Assembly (NCBI RefSeq): GCF_023898315.1
Contig: NC_064622.1
Coordinates: 276,759,503 to 276,823,502 of the forward strand
Direction: 5' to 3'
DNA from: Schistocerca nitens
Lineage: Eukaryota; Arthropoda; Insecta; Orthoptera; Acrididae
DNA length: 64,000 nt
Shown here: piece after piece, positions 1-11,800 of the stretch
Position numbering within the stretch: position 1 is the first letter of the stretch
How the letters are laid out: each line of letters starts with the position of its first letter
Made by a program: the position numbers and the translations under genes
The notes under the pieces: generated by a model
The model's database searches: none
Told to the model about the DNA's origin: nothing
Seen by the model: only the letters and a program-made list of their open reading frames with translations

Positions 1-816
1 ATAAAGAAACTTCTAAATAGAGAGAGATCAGAGCATAATAGGTGTAAAATGAAGTGTAGGGCTATAGATAAGGATATGATGAGTGAAACACATTTGGCTG
101 TCAAGAGAGCAATGCATGATGCGTTCAATGACTACTATTGAAGAATATTGTCAAGTGATCTTTCATAGAACCCCAGGAAATTCTGGTCATACGTAAAGGC
201 TGTTAGTGGCACCAAAGTTAGTTTCCAGTCCCTAGCGAATGAGACAGGAACTGAAATGGAGGGTAGTAACACAAAAGCGGAAATGCGTAATTCTTTTTCA
301 AATCTTCCTTTATGGAGGAAAACCCAGGACAATTGCCCCAATGTCATCCCCAAACTACTGAGGAAATGAATGAAATAAATATTAGTGCCAGTGCTGTTGA
401 GAAACAGCTAAAATTGTTAAAATTGAACAAAGCTCTAGGGCCCAACGGAGTCCCTGTCAGATTCTATAGCAAATTTGCAGCTGAGTTAGCTCCTCTTAAA
501 CTATAATCTATCATAGACTCAGTGGCCAAAAATCATGGCCAGTTCTCAGAAAAAAGTACAGGTCACACAAGCCTACAAGAAGAGCAATAGAAGTGATGCA
601 CTGAACTACCATCCAGTATTCTTCACATTGATTTGTTGTAGAACCTTAGAACATATTCTGAGTTCAAAACATAATGAGGTATCTTAAACAGAATGACCTT
701 CGCAATGCCAACCAACACGGATTTTGAAAACATCAATCAAGTGAAACCCAGCTCTCACTTTTCTCACGATATACGGAAAGCTTTGTATCAGAGAAATCGG
801 GCAGATGCAGTATTTC

Positions 817-1024
817 TTGATCTCTGAAAGGAATTTGACTCAGTACCACACCTACGCTTAACATCAAAAGTACAATCATATTGGAGTATCAACTGAAATT
901 TGTGACTAGATTGAGGACTTTTGATCTCTGAAACGAATTTGACTCATTACCACACCTACACTTATTATCAATAGTACAATCAAACTGGGGTATCAAGTGA
1001 AATTTGTGACTAGATTAAGGACTT
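817..1024 (+). repeat. 104-bp tandem duplication inside the LINE
   Basis: Two adjacent copies, 817-920 and 921-1024, each begin ttgatctctgaaa and end with tagatt(g/a)aggactt. They differ at roughly a tenth of sites, so the duplication is old but younger than the LINE insertion. Confidence 0.85.
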
Positions 1025-1807
1025 TTTGGTAGGAAGGATGCAGCATGTTATCTTGGATGAACAGTTATTGTCAGCTGTAGAAGTAACTTCGGGTATGCCC
1101 CAGGGAAGTGTGTTGGGACCCTTGCTGTTCATGTTGTATATTCCTGACCTCGCAGACAATATTAATAGTAAAATCAGGCTTTCTGCAGATGATGCAGTTA
1201 TCTATAATGAAGTACTATCTGAAAGAAGTTGCATAAATATTCAGTCAGATCTTCATAAGATTTCAAAGTGGTGCAGACACTAGCATGTTGTTCTAAATTT
1301 TCAGAGATGTAAAATTTTGCACTTCACAAAAAAAAAAAGGTAGTATCCTATGACTATAATATCAATGAGTCACTGCTGAAATCAGCCAATGCAAGTGGGT
1401 GTAACAGTTTATAGGAATATAAAATGGAGTGATCACGAGTTCAATTGGGGGTAAAGGTGGTAGCAAGACTTCAGTTTACTGGTAAAATACTTGGGAAATC
1501 CAATCAGTCTACAAAGGAGATTGCTTACAAATCACTCATGTGACTGGTTCTAGAACATTGCTCAGATGTGTGGAACCTGCAACTGACAGAACTAATAGGT
1601 GATACTGAATGTATATAGTGAAGGGTAGTATAAATGGTCACAGGTTTGTTTAATCCATGGGAGAGATACTGAAGGAACAGAACTGGAAGACTCTTGAAGA
1701 CTGACGTAAACTATCCTGAGAAAGTCTATTAAAACATTTCGCGAACAGGCTTACATGATTACTCTACAAATAAAGTACAATCCCCTATGTATTGCTCACA
1801 TAGGGAT

Positions 1808-1951
1808 CAAACATGGAAAATCTAGGATGGAATGTAACAAAATTATGAAAAGGGAAGTTGCTATTCACCATATAGTGGAGATGTTGAGTCGCAGGTAGGC
1901 ACAACAAAAGGACTGTCACAAATAAAGCTTTTGGCCAGTAAGGCCTTCGCC

Positions 1952-2046
<95 letters not shown>

Positions 2047-2094
2047 TGCAACTGACACACGACTGCAGTCTCTGGCAGCTGAAGCCACACTGTC

Positions 2095-2135
<41 letters not shown>

Positions 2136-2259
2136 TTCTATTTTTGATGAAGGCCTTACTGGCTCAAAGCTGTATATGTGACAGTCTTTTTGTTGCACCT
2201 ATCTGCAACTCAGCATCTCCACTATATGGTGAGTAGCGACTTTTCTTTTCATAATATCG
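1808..2259. mobile_element. Palindromic insertion built from Penelope-like element tails
   Basis: A 452-bp insertion flanked by the 12-bp direct repeat tcacatagggat (1796-1807 and 2260-2271), which lies within the LINE. The outer arms of about 140 bp are inverted copies: the left reads ttatgaaaagggaagttgct and the right is its complement. Between them lie an A-run, (CA)n, a unique core with cgactgcagtctctggcagc, and (TA)n(TG)n. The arms and core match the 3' ends of the PLEs elsewhere in this window. Confidence 0.85.
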
Positions 2260-2510
2260 TCACATAGGGATTGTGAAATTACTGCAAACCCTAATAACTG
2301 GTACAGTGGGATGTACGCTCTGCCATGCACTCATGGTGGTTTGCAGAGTGTAGAGGTAGAACAGTGTGAATATGTCAGCGGGTATGACTCTGCGAAACTT
2401 GTTTTTCTTGTCTTAATTAAACCTCATTAATGAGAATACTTCATTGTTAGCATCTGGCCATCACAGTCATAGAAATAATTCCTTATGGGGCCCATTTGAA
2501 TAAGGAACAT

Positions 2511-3118
2511 TCAAATGAAAAGGTATGAAATGTCATAACAACCAAAGTGATTGAAATTTGCAGATGCCAACTTGGGTGAAGTAGTGAGACATGTAGGGAT
2601 GTGAACGTAGTGTCCCATCTTGCTTATGCACATGACGCAGGGCAAAAGCAGGCAGTTGTGTGTTCAATGTCTGAGGTCCAATACCCATCAAATTCCTTGA
2701 GCATGGCAAACCATTAACAGCGACATGTATTTAATGAGACTCTACATCGTATGTAAATCCATTAAGACCAAACGCCCTGGATTCCTCACAGAGGGTGTGA
2801 TTCTGATCAACGATAACACATCTCCAAGGTCACACAAAGTGTAATGGCTACGTTCAAGTGGGAAAAGTCTGAGCATCCATCCTACAGCCCAAACATGTTG
2901 CCCTGTGACTTGTGTGTGTCTGGGCCAACATAAACATCTCAAAGGGAAGCACTTCAAGTTGGATGATGAACTGAAGGACAGTGGAGGACTGGCTCCTATC
3001 ACAAGGGAATTTTGAGGCTTGTGAAACATTGGGGCAATTGTGCTCAGGCCTCTGGTGATTACTTTTGAATAAAAACTTCAATTATATCCACAGTGTCATT
3101 TCGTACCTTTTCTTTTGA
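2511..3118 (+). mobile_element. Mariner-like transposon fossil, internally shortened
   Basis: Inverted termini of about 25 bp, tgaaaaggtatgaaatgtca at 2515-2534 and its near complement at 3094-3118, bound about 608 bp. The plus strand of the right half encodes mariner transposase C-terminal text, FKWEKSEHPSYSPNMLPCDL, where PYSPDLAPCDFHLF is usual, then KLDDELKD-like and LVKHWG-like text. Stops and frameshifts are present. At under half the usual 1.3 kb, it is an internally deleted, dead copy. Confidence 0.75.
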
Positions 3119-4680
3119 GCACTCCCCATATTTCAGTAAAAACAGTTGGATTTATAAATGAATTATCAATCAGTATCTGAATATGTTTTGTATTCAAGTT
3201 GTAAAATAGATGATAGACCTGGGTGATTCCTTTGGAAAATTTTTTGTTTATTTTTCAACCAAGTCTTGCTTCTCTGTCCAAGATCGCTCACTATACGTAG
3301 GCCTAATACTGTTTTTAACTACTTTGCTTATAAAGAAGACTAAATGTGAGTTTTTTCTCTGTTCTATTTGTCTGTAATAAAATGGTACTTTATTTTTCAA
3401 TTTGATCTTATTTAACTTACCTTCCAACTCAACTAACATATCTTTGGGTCTGAAAGTGCCATAATTTATTGTTCCTATGTAAGACATGGTAGAAGCAGCT
3501 GGGTGCATTAAGTCTAAACCATTGTTTATTTAACTAAATTTTGTATGGAAATGCACAGGTGCAGAAGAGTAGCAGACTGTGCCCCGTGCCCTAAAGCCAT
3601 TTCCCAAGTTGTCGGTCTATTATTCCCAATTTTTTCCACCTGGGAAGGAATGCCAATGTTACAGAAACTCTTGTGGGGCAGTATGAGTTCAGACAGCCCT
3701 TCCCTTGGTTCACTGGCTCGCCAGAGGCTGAACTGTTTAGGTCTATATGCAAACAGTGCAAATCTCTGCTTGCAGCAGTCTCCAACCTGGCTTAAATGCT
3801 TCAAAATCTCATAAATTGCAATAAAAATGATCAGTTTGCATGCTGATCACATGCTAGTAGTGACCAATATTATCATTTAGCAGTCAGCCTGTATGTCATC
3901 CATTCAGTCCAGAGGGTAACAGACTTTGAATTACAACTCATCATCCCATCTGTAGTGGAAGTTGTTGATTAGCAAACAATAGTAACAGGTACTGCAAAGA
4001 CAGTGGAAGGAGAATATATTTAATTGTGAAGTTCTTAAAGTAAAACAAAGGGGTTAATTTGAGAAAATGTTATGCACCTTTCCTAAAAGCTCATAATTTG
4101 CAAATGACAAATGACTGTTTCTAGTTATCAAATGTGTCATTAACTTCAAAGCACTAGAAAGCATAATGTGGCATGTGAATTGCATTGACTATGCAGCCTG
4201 CTAGGATTACACAAAAATACACGTCTTCTATGAAATAATTACATCATACACTTTTCAATCATATTTCTTGTTGAAATACAAAATTGTTCATTCTGTTTGA
4301 GGATGCTTATGTTAATTTTTCTTTGGATTTTATTAGTTGCAAGTACCTGCAGAAACCAACTTCCTGGTGAGGACAGGCAGGAAGAGCAATAGCAATGATA
4401 AGAATAGAAGAGTGCACACATGCTCTGTCTCTATATACATGAATTGAAGTCACTGCTCTTCCATCTAAACATTTTGTCTTATCTCGGGAACTGATGTACA
4501 GATTCTGGCTAATAGAAACATTGATTCGTGAGGGAGGTTAGTGTACTTAATTTACAAATATTTTGAGGAAATTTTCTGAATTATGACGAACTGAAGTCCC
4601 CGCCTGCTGTGAAAACGGTGCCATTGCCACCTACCATTACAGTCACAAGCCTAGAGAGTGGCAGCAACTTGAAGACAGCA
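3119..4680. other. No gene recognised
   Basis: Short open frames on both strands (for example 3248-3508 minus and 3545-3814 plus) show no domain I know. AT-rich and probably old repeat debris. Confidence 0.5.
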
Positions 4681-4920
4681 ACAAAGCTTGACCAAATTCC
4701 ACACCAGGCCTCGTGCTCTAGTGGTGAAATGCATGCCTGGAAGTGAAAGGTTGTGGGATCAAATCCCAGCTGCACTTTTTTTCCCACACTACCTTTTGCA
4801 ACAAAGCTTGACCAAATTCCACACCAGGCTTCGTGCTCTAGTGGTGAAATGCATGCCTGGAAGTGAAAGGTTGTGGGATCAAATCCCAGCTGCACTTTTT
4901 TTCCCACACTACCTTTTAAC
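4681..4920 (+). repeat. Tandem pair of tRNA-like (SINE-head) 120-bp units
   Basis: Two units, 4681-4800 and 4801-4920, are identical apart from one base near position 30 and the last three bases. Each holds an A-box-like segment (ctctagtggtgaaatgc) and a B-box-like segment (gtgggatcaaatcccag) at tRNA-like spacing. It looks like a tRNA-derived SINE head and not a working tRNA, because the acceptor stem is not evident. The near identity implies recent duplication. Confidence 0.8.
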
Positions 4921-5432
4921 CTAGCATTCACCTCTCAAATTTGTGGAGATCTGCCAGAAATGCACGTTAAACTATAGGTCCCGTTCCCTGGCTGGATAAC
5001 TACTTAGAGACATGAAAGTTGCCTTAGTGAAATCCGGTTGATTGCAATCATTTAAGAACAACTGCTTAGTGAAAAATGATGTCAATCCAAAATCTGTGGT
5101 TTTCAATTTTTTATGTGGAAAGTAAAACATTTTCCAAAAAAACTGCAGGATCAGATGCAGTTTTGCTTCATTTATGTAAAAAAAGTTTTTCAGTAGTACA
5201 GCAGATGACTCAACTTTCAGCTTTCTTTGAATAAAAATAGATTTAAACATAATTATCTGTGTGGTAGGGTGACTATGTCTGCCATAAAAGGTCTGTGATA
5301 AAGAATTGCACAGTGAGTCTCACCAATGCATCAGTGCATACTAAGCTTTGCAACAGGGGAGCTGTCATGGGCTGCATATTTACATAAAGCCTGTCTTTTT
5401 CTTTATTTTACTCACACACACGCGTGCGTGCA

Positions 5433-5463
<31 letters not shown>

Positions 5464-5686
5464 GCATCCATGATTCACATAGATTATTCACCCTGTATTA
5501 ATCAGAGTAATTACATAATGATGTGCTCCTGTAACTGCTATGAGATGTAACGCCAAATGCAAATTAAATATGAAGCAGATAACATTCATGCCCCCTGAGA
5601 ACTTAACTGGCATCTGCTGTTTAAATCATTTAAGTTATATGAAAGTGATGATATTCAGTTAACTACGGTTGTTTTGCAAAGTCAAA
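4921..5686. other. Non-coding, with (CA)n at 5411-5458
   Basis: No coding signal. The only clear structure is a CA microsatellite interrupted by cgcgtgcgtg. Confidence 0.5.
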
Positions 5687-5767
5687 CAATGGAAAATCCA
5701 AGCTGGAATACCAACAATATTACAAAAAGGATAGACTGTTACTCACCTAAAAGATGAAAAGAAAAGG

Positions 5768-5805
<38 letters not shown>

Positions 5806-7340
5806 TCATACAAGCAGGCACACCTCATGCATACATGACAGTTCTCTCTGGCTGCTGCAGCCAGAATGCAGTGCCATCATGTCGAGTGGAAGCAGCAGTC
5901 TGGAGTGGGGGCAGGAAAGGGAGAGGGACAGCACGTTATGGGTTGGGGGAGAGGAGTCAGCACTGCCCGAAGGAGCGTGCAGGAGCTATATGGTGCCCAG
6001 ACAAGGTTATGGCTCGCGTCGAGAGGCTGTGGGGCAGATAAGGGTGTGAGGGGGAGGCATGGGGAGCAGAACAGGAGAGCAGCAGAGAGGCGAAAAGACC
6101 AGTGGTGCTGGCACAGAGCAGAACACTATGAGGGTGGGGGACATGAATTTGGAGGAGGCGATAGGACAGAGGGGTTGGAAACTACTGGGTGAAGGATGAG
6201 GCCTTAGGTCAAGGCCACAGTGATTTCAGGAGTGGAGAATGTGTCATAAGGGTAACTCCCATCTGCGCAGTTCAGAGAAGCTGGTGGTACAGGGCAGGAT
6301 TCAGATAATCTGGATTGTGAAGCAGCCATTAAAATCGAGCATGTTATGTTCTGCTGCATTTTGTGCCACAGTATGGTCCACTTTTCTCTTGGTCACAGTT
6401 TGGCAATGGGTGTTCCTGGTAGATAGAAAGTTGGTAGTCCAACTAATATAAAAAGCTGTGCAATAATTACAGCAGAGTTGGTATACGACATGGCTGCTTT
6501 CACAGGTGGCTGAGCCTCTGACGGGGTTTGATAAGTATGAGAGGATAGGAATAGGAAGTGCTGGGTGGATGGATTGGGCAGGTCTTGCACCTGGAAATTC
6601 CACAGGGATGTGATCACTGTGGCAAGGGGTTGGGACTGGGAATGGCACAGGGGTGGATGGGCAATGAAATATCACTTTAGAGTGGCTGCGAGAATCTTGG
6701 TTAGGATGTCCCTTATTATCAGGGCATTACTGTAGATAATCAAAGCCCTGACAAAAGGTGTGGTTCAGTTGTTCCTGTCTGATGTGGTATTGGGTAACAA
6801 AGAGGGGGGGGGGGGGGACGGAGAGTGCTCCTTTGTAGCTGCTTCCTGTGGTAGTGCCTGTCTGTGAAGGCCTTTGTGAGACTTCCAGCATATTGGGCAA
6901 TGGAGTTTTTGTCACTGCAAATATGCCATCCATGGGGGACCATACTGTGTCGGAGGGATTTTTGATGTGGGAGGGATTGTACCTGTCGAAATGTAGGTAC
7001 TGTTGGTGGTTGATGGGTTTAATGTGGGCAGAGGCATGGATGGAACTATCACAGAGGAGGAGGTCAACATTCAATAAGGTGGCACTTTGGATTGTGGGGA
7101 ATCAGGTGGAGTGAATCAGAGAGTAGGTGTTGAGGCTGTGAAGGAATGAGGAAGGGTTGTCTTGGCTCTGAATCCAGATAATAATGATATTGTCAATGAA
7201 TGTGAACAAGACCAGGGGACTGGGATTTTGGGAGGCTAGGAAAGCTCCCTCTAGATGATCCAGAACAGAAGCTGCCATGTTGGTGCCTATGGCTGTGCCA
7301 TGGATTTGTTTGTATACCTTCCCAACATGCAGCATCCTGG
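5687..7340 (-). mobile_element. Penelope-like element, 5'-truncated, minus strand
   Basis: Minus-strand text includes the late reverse transcriptase block YKQIHGTAIGTNMA (about 7260-7310) and, to its left, a GIY-YIG-type endonuclease region with CNYCTAFYI (about 6440-6470). The 3' end at 5687-5870 carries a (CA)n tract and the outer sequence caatggaaaatccaagctgg. Only roughly the last half of a PLE is present, as expected from 5' truncation during insertion. It is broken, with several interruptions. Confidence 0.85.
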
Positions 7341-7345
7341 AAATA

Positions 7346-7373
7346 AAATTACACTACACAAATTACACTACAC
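7346..7373 (+). repeat. 14-bp direct duplication beside the PLE break
   Basis: aaattacactacac occurs twice in tandem just outside the truncated end of the PLE. Confidence 0.7.
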
Positions 7374-8705
7374 AAGTCATCCAGCCATAGATTAATTTGT
7401 GCTACACAAGTGAAGCTGGAGTGTGTCACTAGCAAGAAACTAAATACAAGTTTTTGTGCTATGTATTATGCATAATTGGTTAAATATCAGTGCTTTCAGT
7501 CTACACACAATGTATTTCCCTGTGTTTCTGCATAATGTTTTATCTATGTTTACAATTTGTTTATTTTGTTTTTAGGTTTATAAGTATGATTTTGAAATTC
7601 CTAGCACTACTCTATACCATTATTCAAGCAGAAACAAATCTACTAATGTTGCTATTCTAAAACAGAAAATGACATTCCTGACCAGCATATGTCCAAAATA
7701 TTATAATTATTTGTAAGAATCCACTTAGTATTTTAATAGTTGCTACTTTACCTTTATTGTGAAGTTATTTTGATTTATCTGAAATGGTAGAGAACCTGAA
7801 AGACCACATGAAAATGTTGCTGTTTTATTTGTTTTCACACAGAAAATATTACTGAAATGCATATTTAGTATAACAAATTTATTCACATTGTTAGTAGCTA
7901 ACAGCGAACTTTCCAGTAAATAACAGAGTGAGACAAAGACGACAAATCAACTGCACTGTACACTTTCAAATAAAATTTTAAGTACATTAACAGTGTTAAA
8001 GTTTAATGAAACACAACTTTAAGCAGTATAGAGCAACAACCTACTTACTTAAAAACAAGGAAAAATACAGAAAAAGAAAATAATTTATACATGTATTAAA
8101 TTCATAAGATTTTATTTACACTCAGTTGTTATTTTCTAGAGTTTTGTGCAGTTACCAATATGGTATATTCTAACAGCAAACACTGTTGCAAAGCTGTTTG
8201 GTGTGAACTATTCTGAACCACAACACTGTGCTCTTGGTAGCAAAACAGGAAGATGTCAAAAGGAAGTAGATGAATTATCATCAGTTATGCGTAAGTTAAC
8301 TTCATTAACTTTGTTAATTTAGTTCCTTGAATTAAGCTTTAATTTATCTCCCACTTCTATGAAATACATGCTGCTCTTGCTAATGTGAGAGTAAGTACAC
8401 ATCTGACACCAGAAGCAACTTCAGTCGTGGAGTGCAGATCACAATGAATGCTAGTGGTACAGTCTGCATGGTACGAAGAAAAATCCTACACATATGCTGT
8501 ACCTTCCATGACTGCTACATAGCAATATTTAATGAAATTGTTGTCTTTATGGGGTCTACTTTCCCCACCTGCTATCATTTGTATTTATCACTCTCACACA
8601 TCTCATATGTGCAATATATTTTAAGTGAAGGAAGACATTAAGTACAAGAAACACAACAATCATTTTTCTGCAGATGGTAGCAGGAGAGATTCCAAGCGAA
8701 TTTTC
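7374..8705. other. MICU1 3' UTR and downstream AT-rich DNA
   Basis: No open frame of note. The right part should be MICU1 3' UTR, to about 8100 if the AATAAA at 8111-8116 (minus) is used. Confidence 0.4.
8111..8116 (-). promoter_or_regulatory. candidate MICU1 polyadenylation signal
   Basis: TTTATT on the plus strand reads AATAAA on the minus strand about 590 bp past the MICU1 stop. Other copies occur further left in this AT-rich DNA, so the call is weak. Confidence 0.25.
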
Positions 8706-8860
8706 TTAGATGTCGAGCAGTGTTGGTTTTGTTTCACGAGCACATTTTGTCACGGACTGTATGAGTTTTACAAATCCAGTGTCCTTTGGTTTTTCAAGAC
8801 CTCTGAGAAGCCTGTTCTTCATCACAGAGACAAACTCACGGTTACTCAGTTGACCATCCA
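8706..8860 (-). CDS. MICU1: MICU1 terminal coding exon with second EF-hand and stop
   Basis: 155 nt after a polypyrimidine tract and tttacag acceptor. The first two bases complete a Leu codon, finishing loop 2 as [12 protein letters not shown] with all liganding positions filled. It continues [19 protein letters not shown] and the C-terminal helix to TLLDI and TAA at 8706-8708. The C-terminal helix is implicated in MICU1 oligomerisation and MCU contact in vertebrates. The 3' UTR continues leftwards; its end is not certain. Confidence 0.95.
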
Positions 8861-11800
8861 CTGTAAAAAAAATAGGTGAAATCACTTTTAGAGTTTTTTG
8901 TTTTTACAAGTAATATTGTGTTACAATGATCACATAACAGTAGATATTCAAATCATAAACAATGAACAAAACAATTCTTAAAAGCTTTCCCAGCAATCCA
9001 TTGACATACTGGGTTGTTGGGTAACTTGCTGGATATCAGCATCATTCAAGCACAATATTTTGAGAATGTGACTCGAGATCTTCATCATGAAAGAGCAATT
9101 AAAAATGGAAGGGGAAGGCTGTAGGTAAAAATACTGGACCCGAACACTTGATGAGCATCTGATGAAGGTAATAAGTCACACTGCCGAAATACAGTGCATG
9201 AATGATGGTGATATCTGACATAATACCTAACACCTCACGATATCAATGAATAACACACATTTATATCAAGTTTTTTACTATGGTGTTTTGATAATAAAGA
9301 ACAGTTCATTTATCCAATTAGAATCATTTTATTTTCATAGCTGTTCACTTGAAAAATTAAGTCACTGATTCTAGCAAGGACTGTGATACATAATTGTGTT
9401 ACTGAACATAGCTAGACAACCCAAAACCTAAAATTTTGAAATTATTTATATTAATTACAGAAGAACCTTAAGCATGCGTTTTCCTTCAACAGTGTAGGTG
9501 CAAAGAAAAGAAAAGATGATCTGCATCTACTGCTTTCACTATCTTCAGCCTATCATAATTTTTTATAGTGGTGATAGTTTTATTTTCAATGAAAAACATT
9601 TGCTACCACACAATAGTTTAATTGTGAGGGCACACAATGAGCAGTGGGAGTATTTGAAAGTTTATTGGCACAGAAAGTTTAAAGTTTTATGTGATTGTAT
9701 GCAACCACACGAGGTACTAATTTTTCTTTTATGAAGTTTACATTAAAATACTATCAATTACATGATGAAACTATGAAAGGCTCTTTTTTAACACAACCAG
9801 ATAACCCTACTTCCCTATTATTTTCACTATCAATTTCCTTCTATTATAAAAGTTCCTTGTCTTTAAGCAGCTAGGAGAAAGCAGAATGAAGAGGAAAATG
9901 AAATGAAGGGGAAGAGAGACAGAAGGAGTTTTGTGGCAGACAGAGTTCATCCATGTGCAGCCCAAGGTAGCTGCAAGTTGTGTCCGCATTTAGAGAGTAG
10001 GGGTGTGTCTAGGGATTTTTTTTTTTTTTTTGGGGGGGGGGGGGCAAAGAGACAACTGTGGAGATGGTAAGAAGGAGGCTTATCGTCTACATATAGTAAC
10101 TGTAAAGCAGGGAGAAATATGAGGGGGGAAGGAATCTGGAAAAGAACAGTGCAGGGCACTAGGAAAGGGGAAGAGATTGATGGAAGGCATTTACCAGGTA
10201 GCACCCATCTGTGATAGCCTTGGCAGTCTCATTATCTTATTGGTTATTGGGAGAGGAATTGCCTGATTGCTTATGACTGCACAAGCTCTCTATGCAGATG
10301 TAAAATGGTAGTGTAGAGTGAGAGGGAGAGAGGGAGAGGGAGAGAGGGAGAGAGGGAGAGAGTTGAAGCAGACAGAACAGGATGTGTTGACATTGTAGAT
10401 GGTTGTGGACTGAGGATATTGACTCTAAGGTAAAGCATTAAAACCTCATCAAGGAATCGAACACAGCTGAGAGATTTAGGAATTTCATTATGATTTATTA
10501 ATAAAGCATAGGCAACATAACTTCAGTGTCCTATGCTTTCTGAAAATCATCAAGATTTAGATGTGCGATTTATTTCATCTCACTAAATTACTTATGTATT
10601 CCAGTTATTAAAGGCACTCATGAATACAGCTGTAACCATTGTCTATGTTAGCATAGAAGTTTTTCACTATCATCGACTCCTTCAGATTTCATCTTGTTTC
10701 CTCCTTTTGCATCCATTTCATACTTCCTGGGTATTTCACGCACATGTGGATGTATTTTTGCAATTTTTTTGGATGTAATTCTATGTTATTTACGTAATTT
10801 TTCACATTTTTTCCATCACCATGGATCCTTGCTCCTTCCATCTGCATCAATACAGAAAAATTTCCTTATTCCTAGCCAGAACCCAGTCCCACATACTGTT
10901 CCTGCACTTTTACTTGGCTTGTGGAATCACCCCCCCCCCCCCCCCCCCAAATGGCCTTACAATCGAATTACCCATCTCTGCCTCCTTCCACAATGATCTG
11001 CATCTGTCCAGTTTCCGCCAATCCTTAGCCCTCATCAACACAGTCCTGCAAAACCATATCTGCCAAGCCTAAACCTTATTGCAGTACCTTCTCTCCACCC
11101 GTAAAATTATCCTGCTATGCCACCCCAAATTCCTTGAATCCATAACACACATTGAAGCTCTTGCCCCACAGGAAATAGAGCAACATACACACCACCACCT
11201 TAAAAAACTCTCCACCCTGCTCACTTCCTCATGCCTTGGAGTACCACTGTCCACCAGCTCTACAACAATCTCTAAACCTCCACAATGTCCCCTCATAGCT
11301 GACAAACATTGTCTTGCAGACCTACTACATTTACCTCCAAAACTCCCTCCCACCACCACACAGAATCAGAACCTAACCACAGCCGCAATACAGTTGTGAA
11401 CCTTTCCTCCAGAAGTCTTAGCCCCACAAAAATATCAGTTCTTTCCACAGGACTCGCCTTTTGCCCCACTCCCAAATTCAATCATGCAGGACCTGCTAAA
11501 GACCTCCTCTCCTTCTCCTGGTCCCTATAATGGAAACAAAGACCATGGTTGAACCCTGCCTAACTCAGTTCACTCCTCCATCCACCCCCACTGCCCCCAA
11601 ATCACCCCATGTTAACTTTCCAGGATTTCTTAATCTTGAGCCTTGCCTCACCATCATTCTGCAAAACCCTCAACATGCAGACAAACTTTACATCTGCAGA
11701 AAGAACCGCAGTCCACCATTTCAAACCTGATCCCGACATTATAATCCTACCTGTGGAAAAACTCTCCACCACTGTTGTTTTGAACTGCAAGGATAACCTG

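Larger units (their letters stand above)
1..2358 (+). mobile_element. Degraded non-LTR retrotransposon (Jockey/CR1-like LINE), 3' half
   Basis: Scattered plus-strand reading frames resemble a LINE reverse transcriptase. The clearest piece, 1026-1283, holds GMPQGSVLGPLLF and the catalytic-type SADD box. Earlier pieces read RKFWSYVKAV and NALGPNGVP-like text. Stops and frame changes are frequent, so it is long dead. Its 3' end is recognisable near 2300-2358, where ctctgccatgcactcatggt precedes ggtttgcagagtg, an ending shared by abundant orthopteran LINEs in my memory. It is split by an insertion at 1808-2259 and starts outside the window. Confidence 0.8.

Noticed and set aside
1785-2236. Open frames of about 75-101 codons rich in Phe/Cys-Val or Lys/His-Thr
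   Set aside because: They translate the A/T, CA and GT microsatellite tracts and have no protein-like content.
4690-4790. Functional tRNA gene
   Set aside because: A-box-like and B-box-like segments are present, but no convincing acceptor and anticodon stems were seen; a SINE head fits better.
10315-10363. Possible regulatory GA-repeat (GAGA-type) site
   Set aside because: It is a plain GAGAGG simple repeat inside a transposon-filled intron, with no supporting context.
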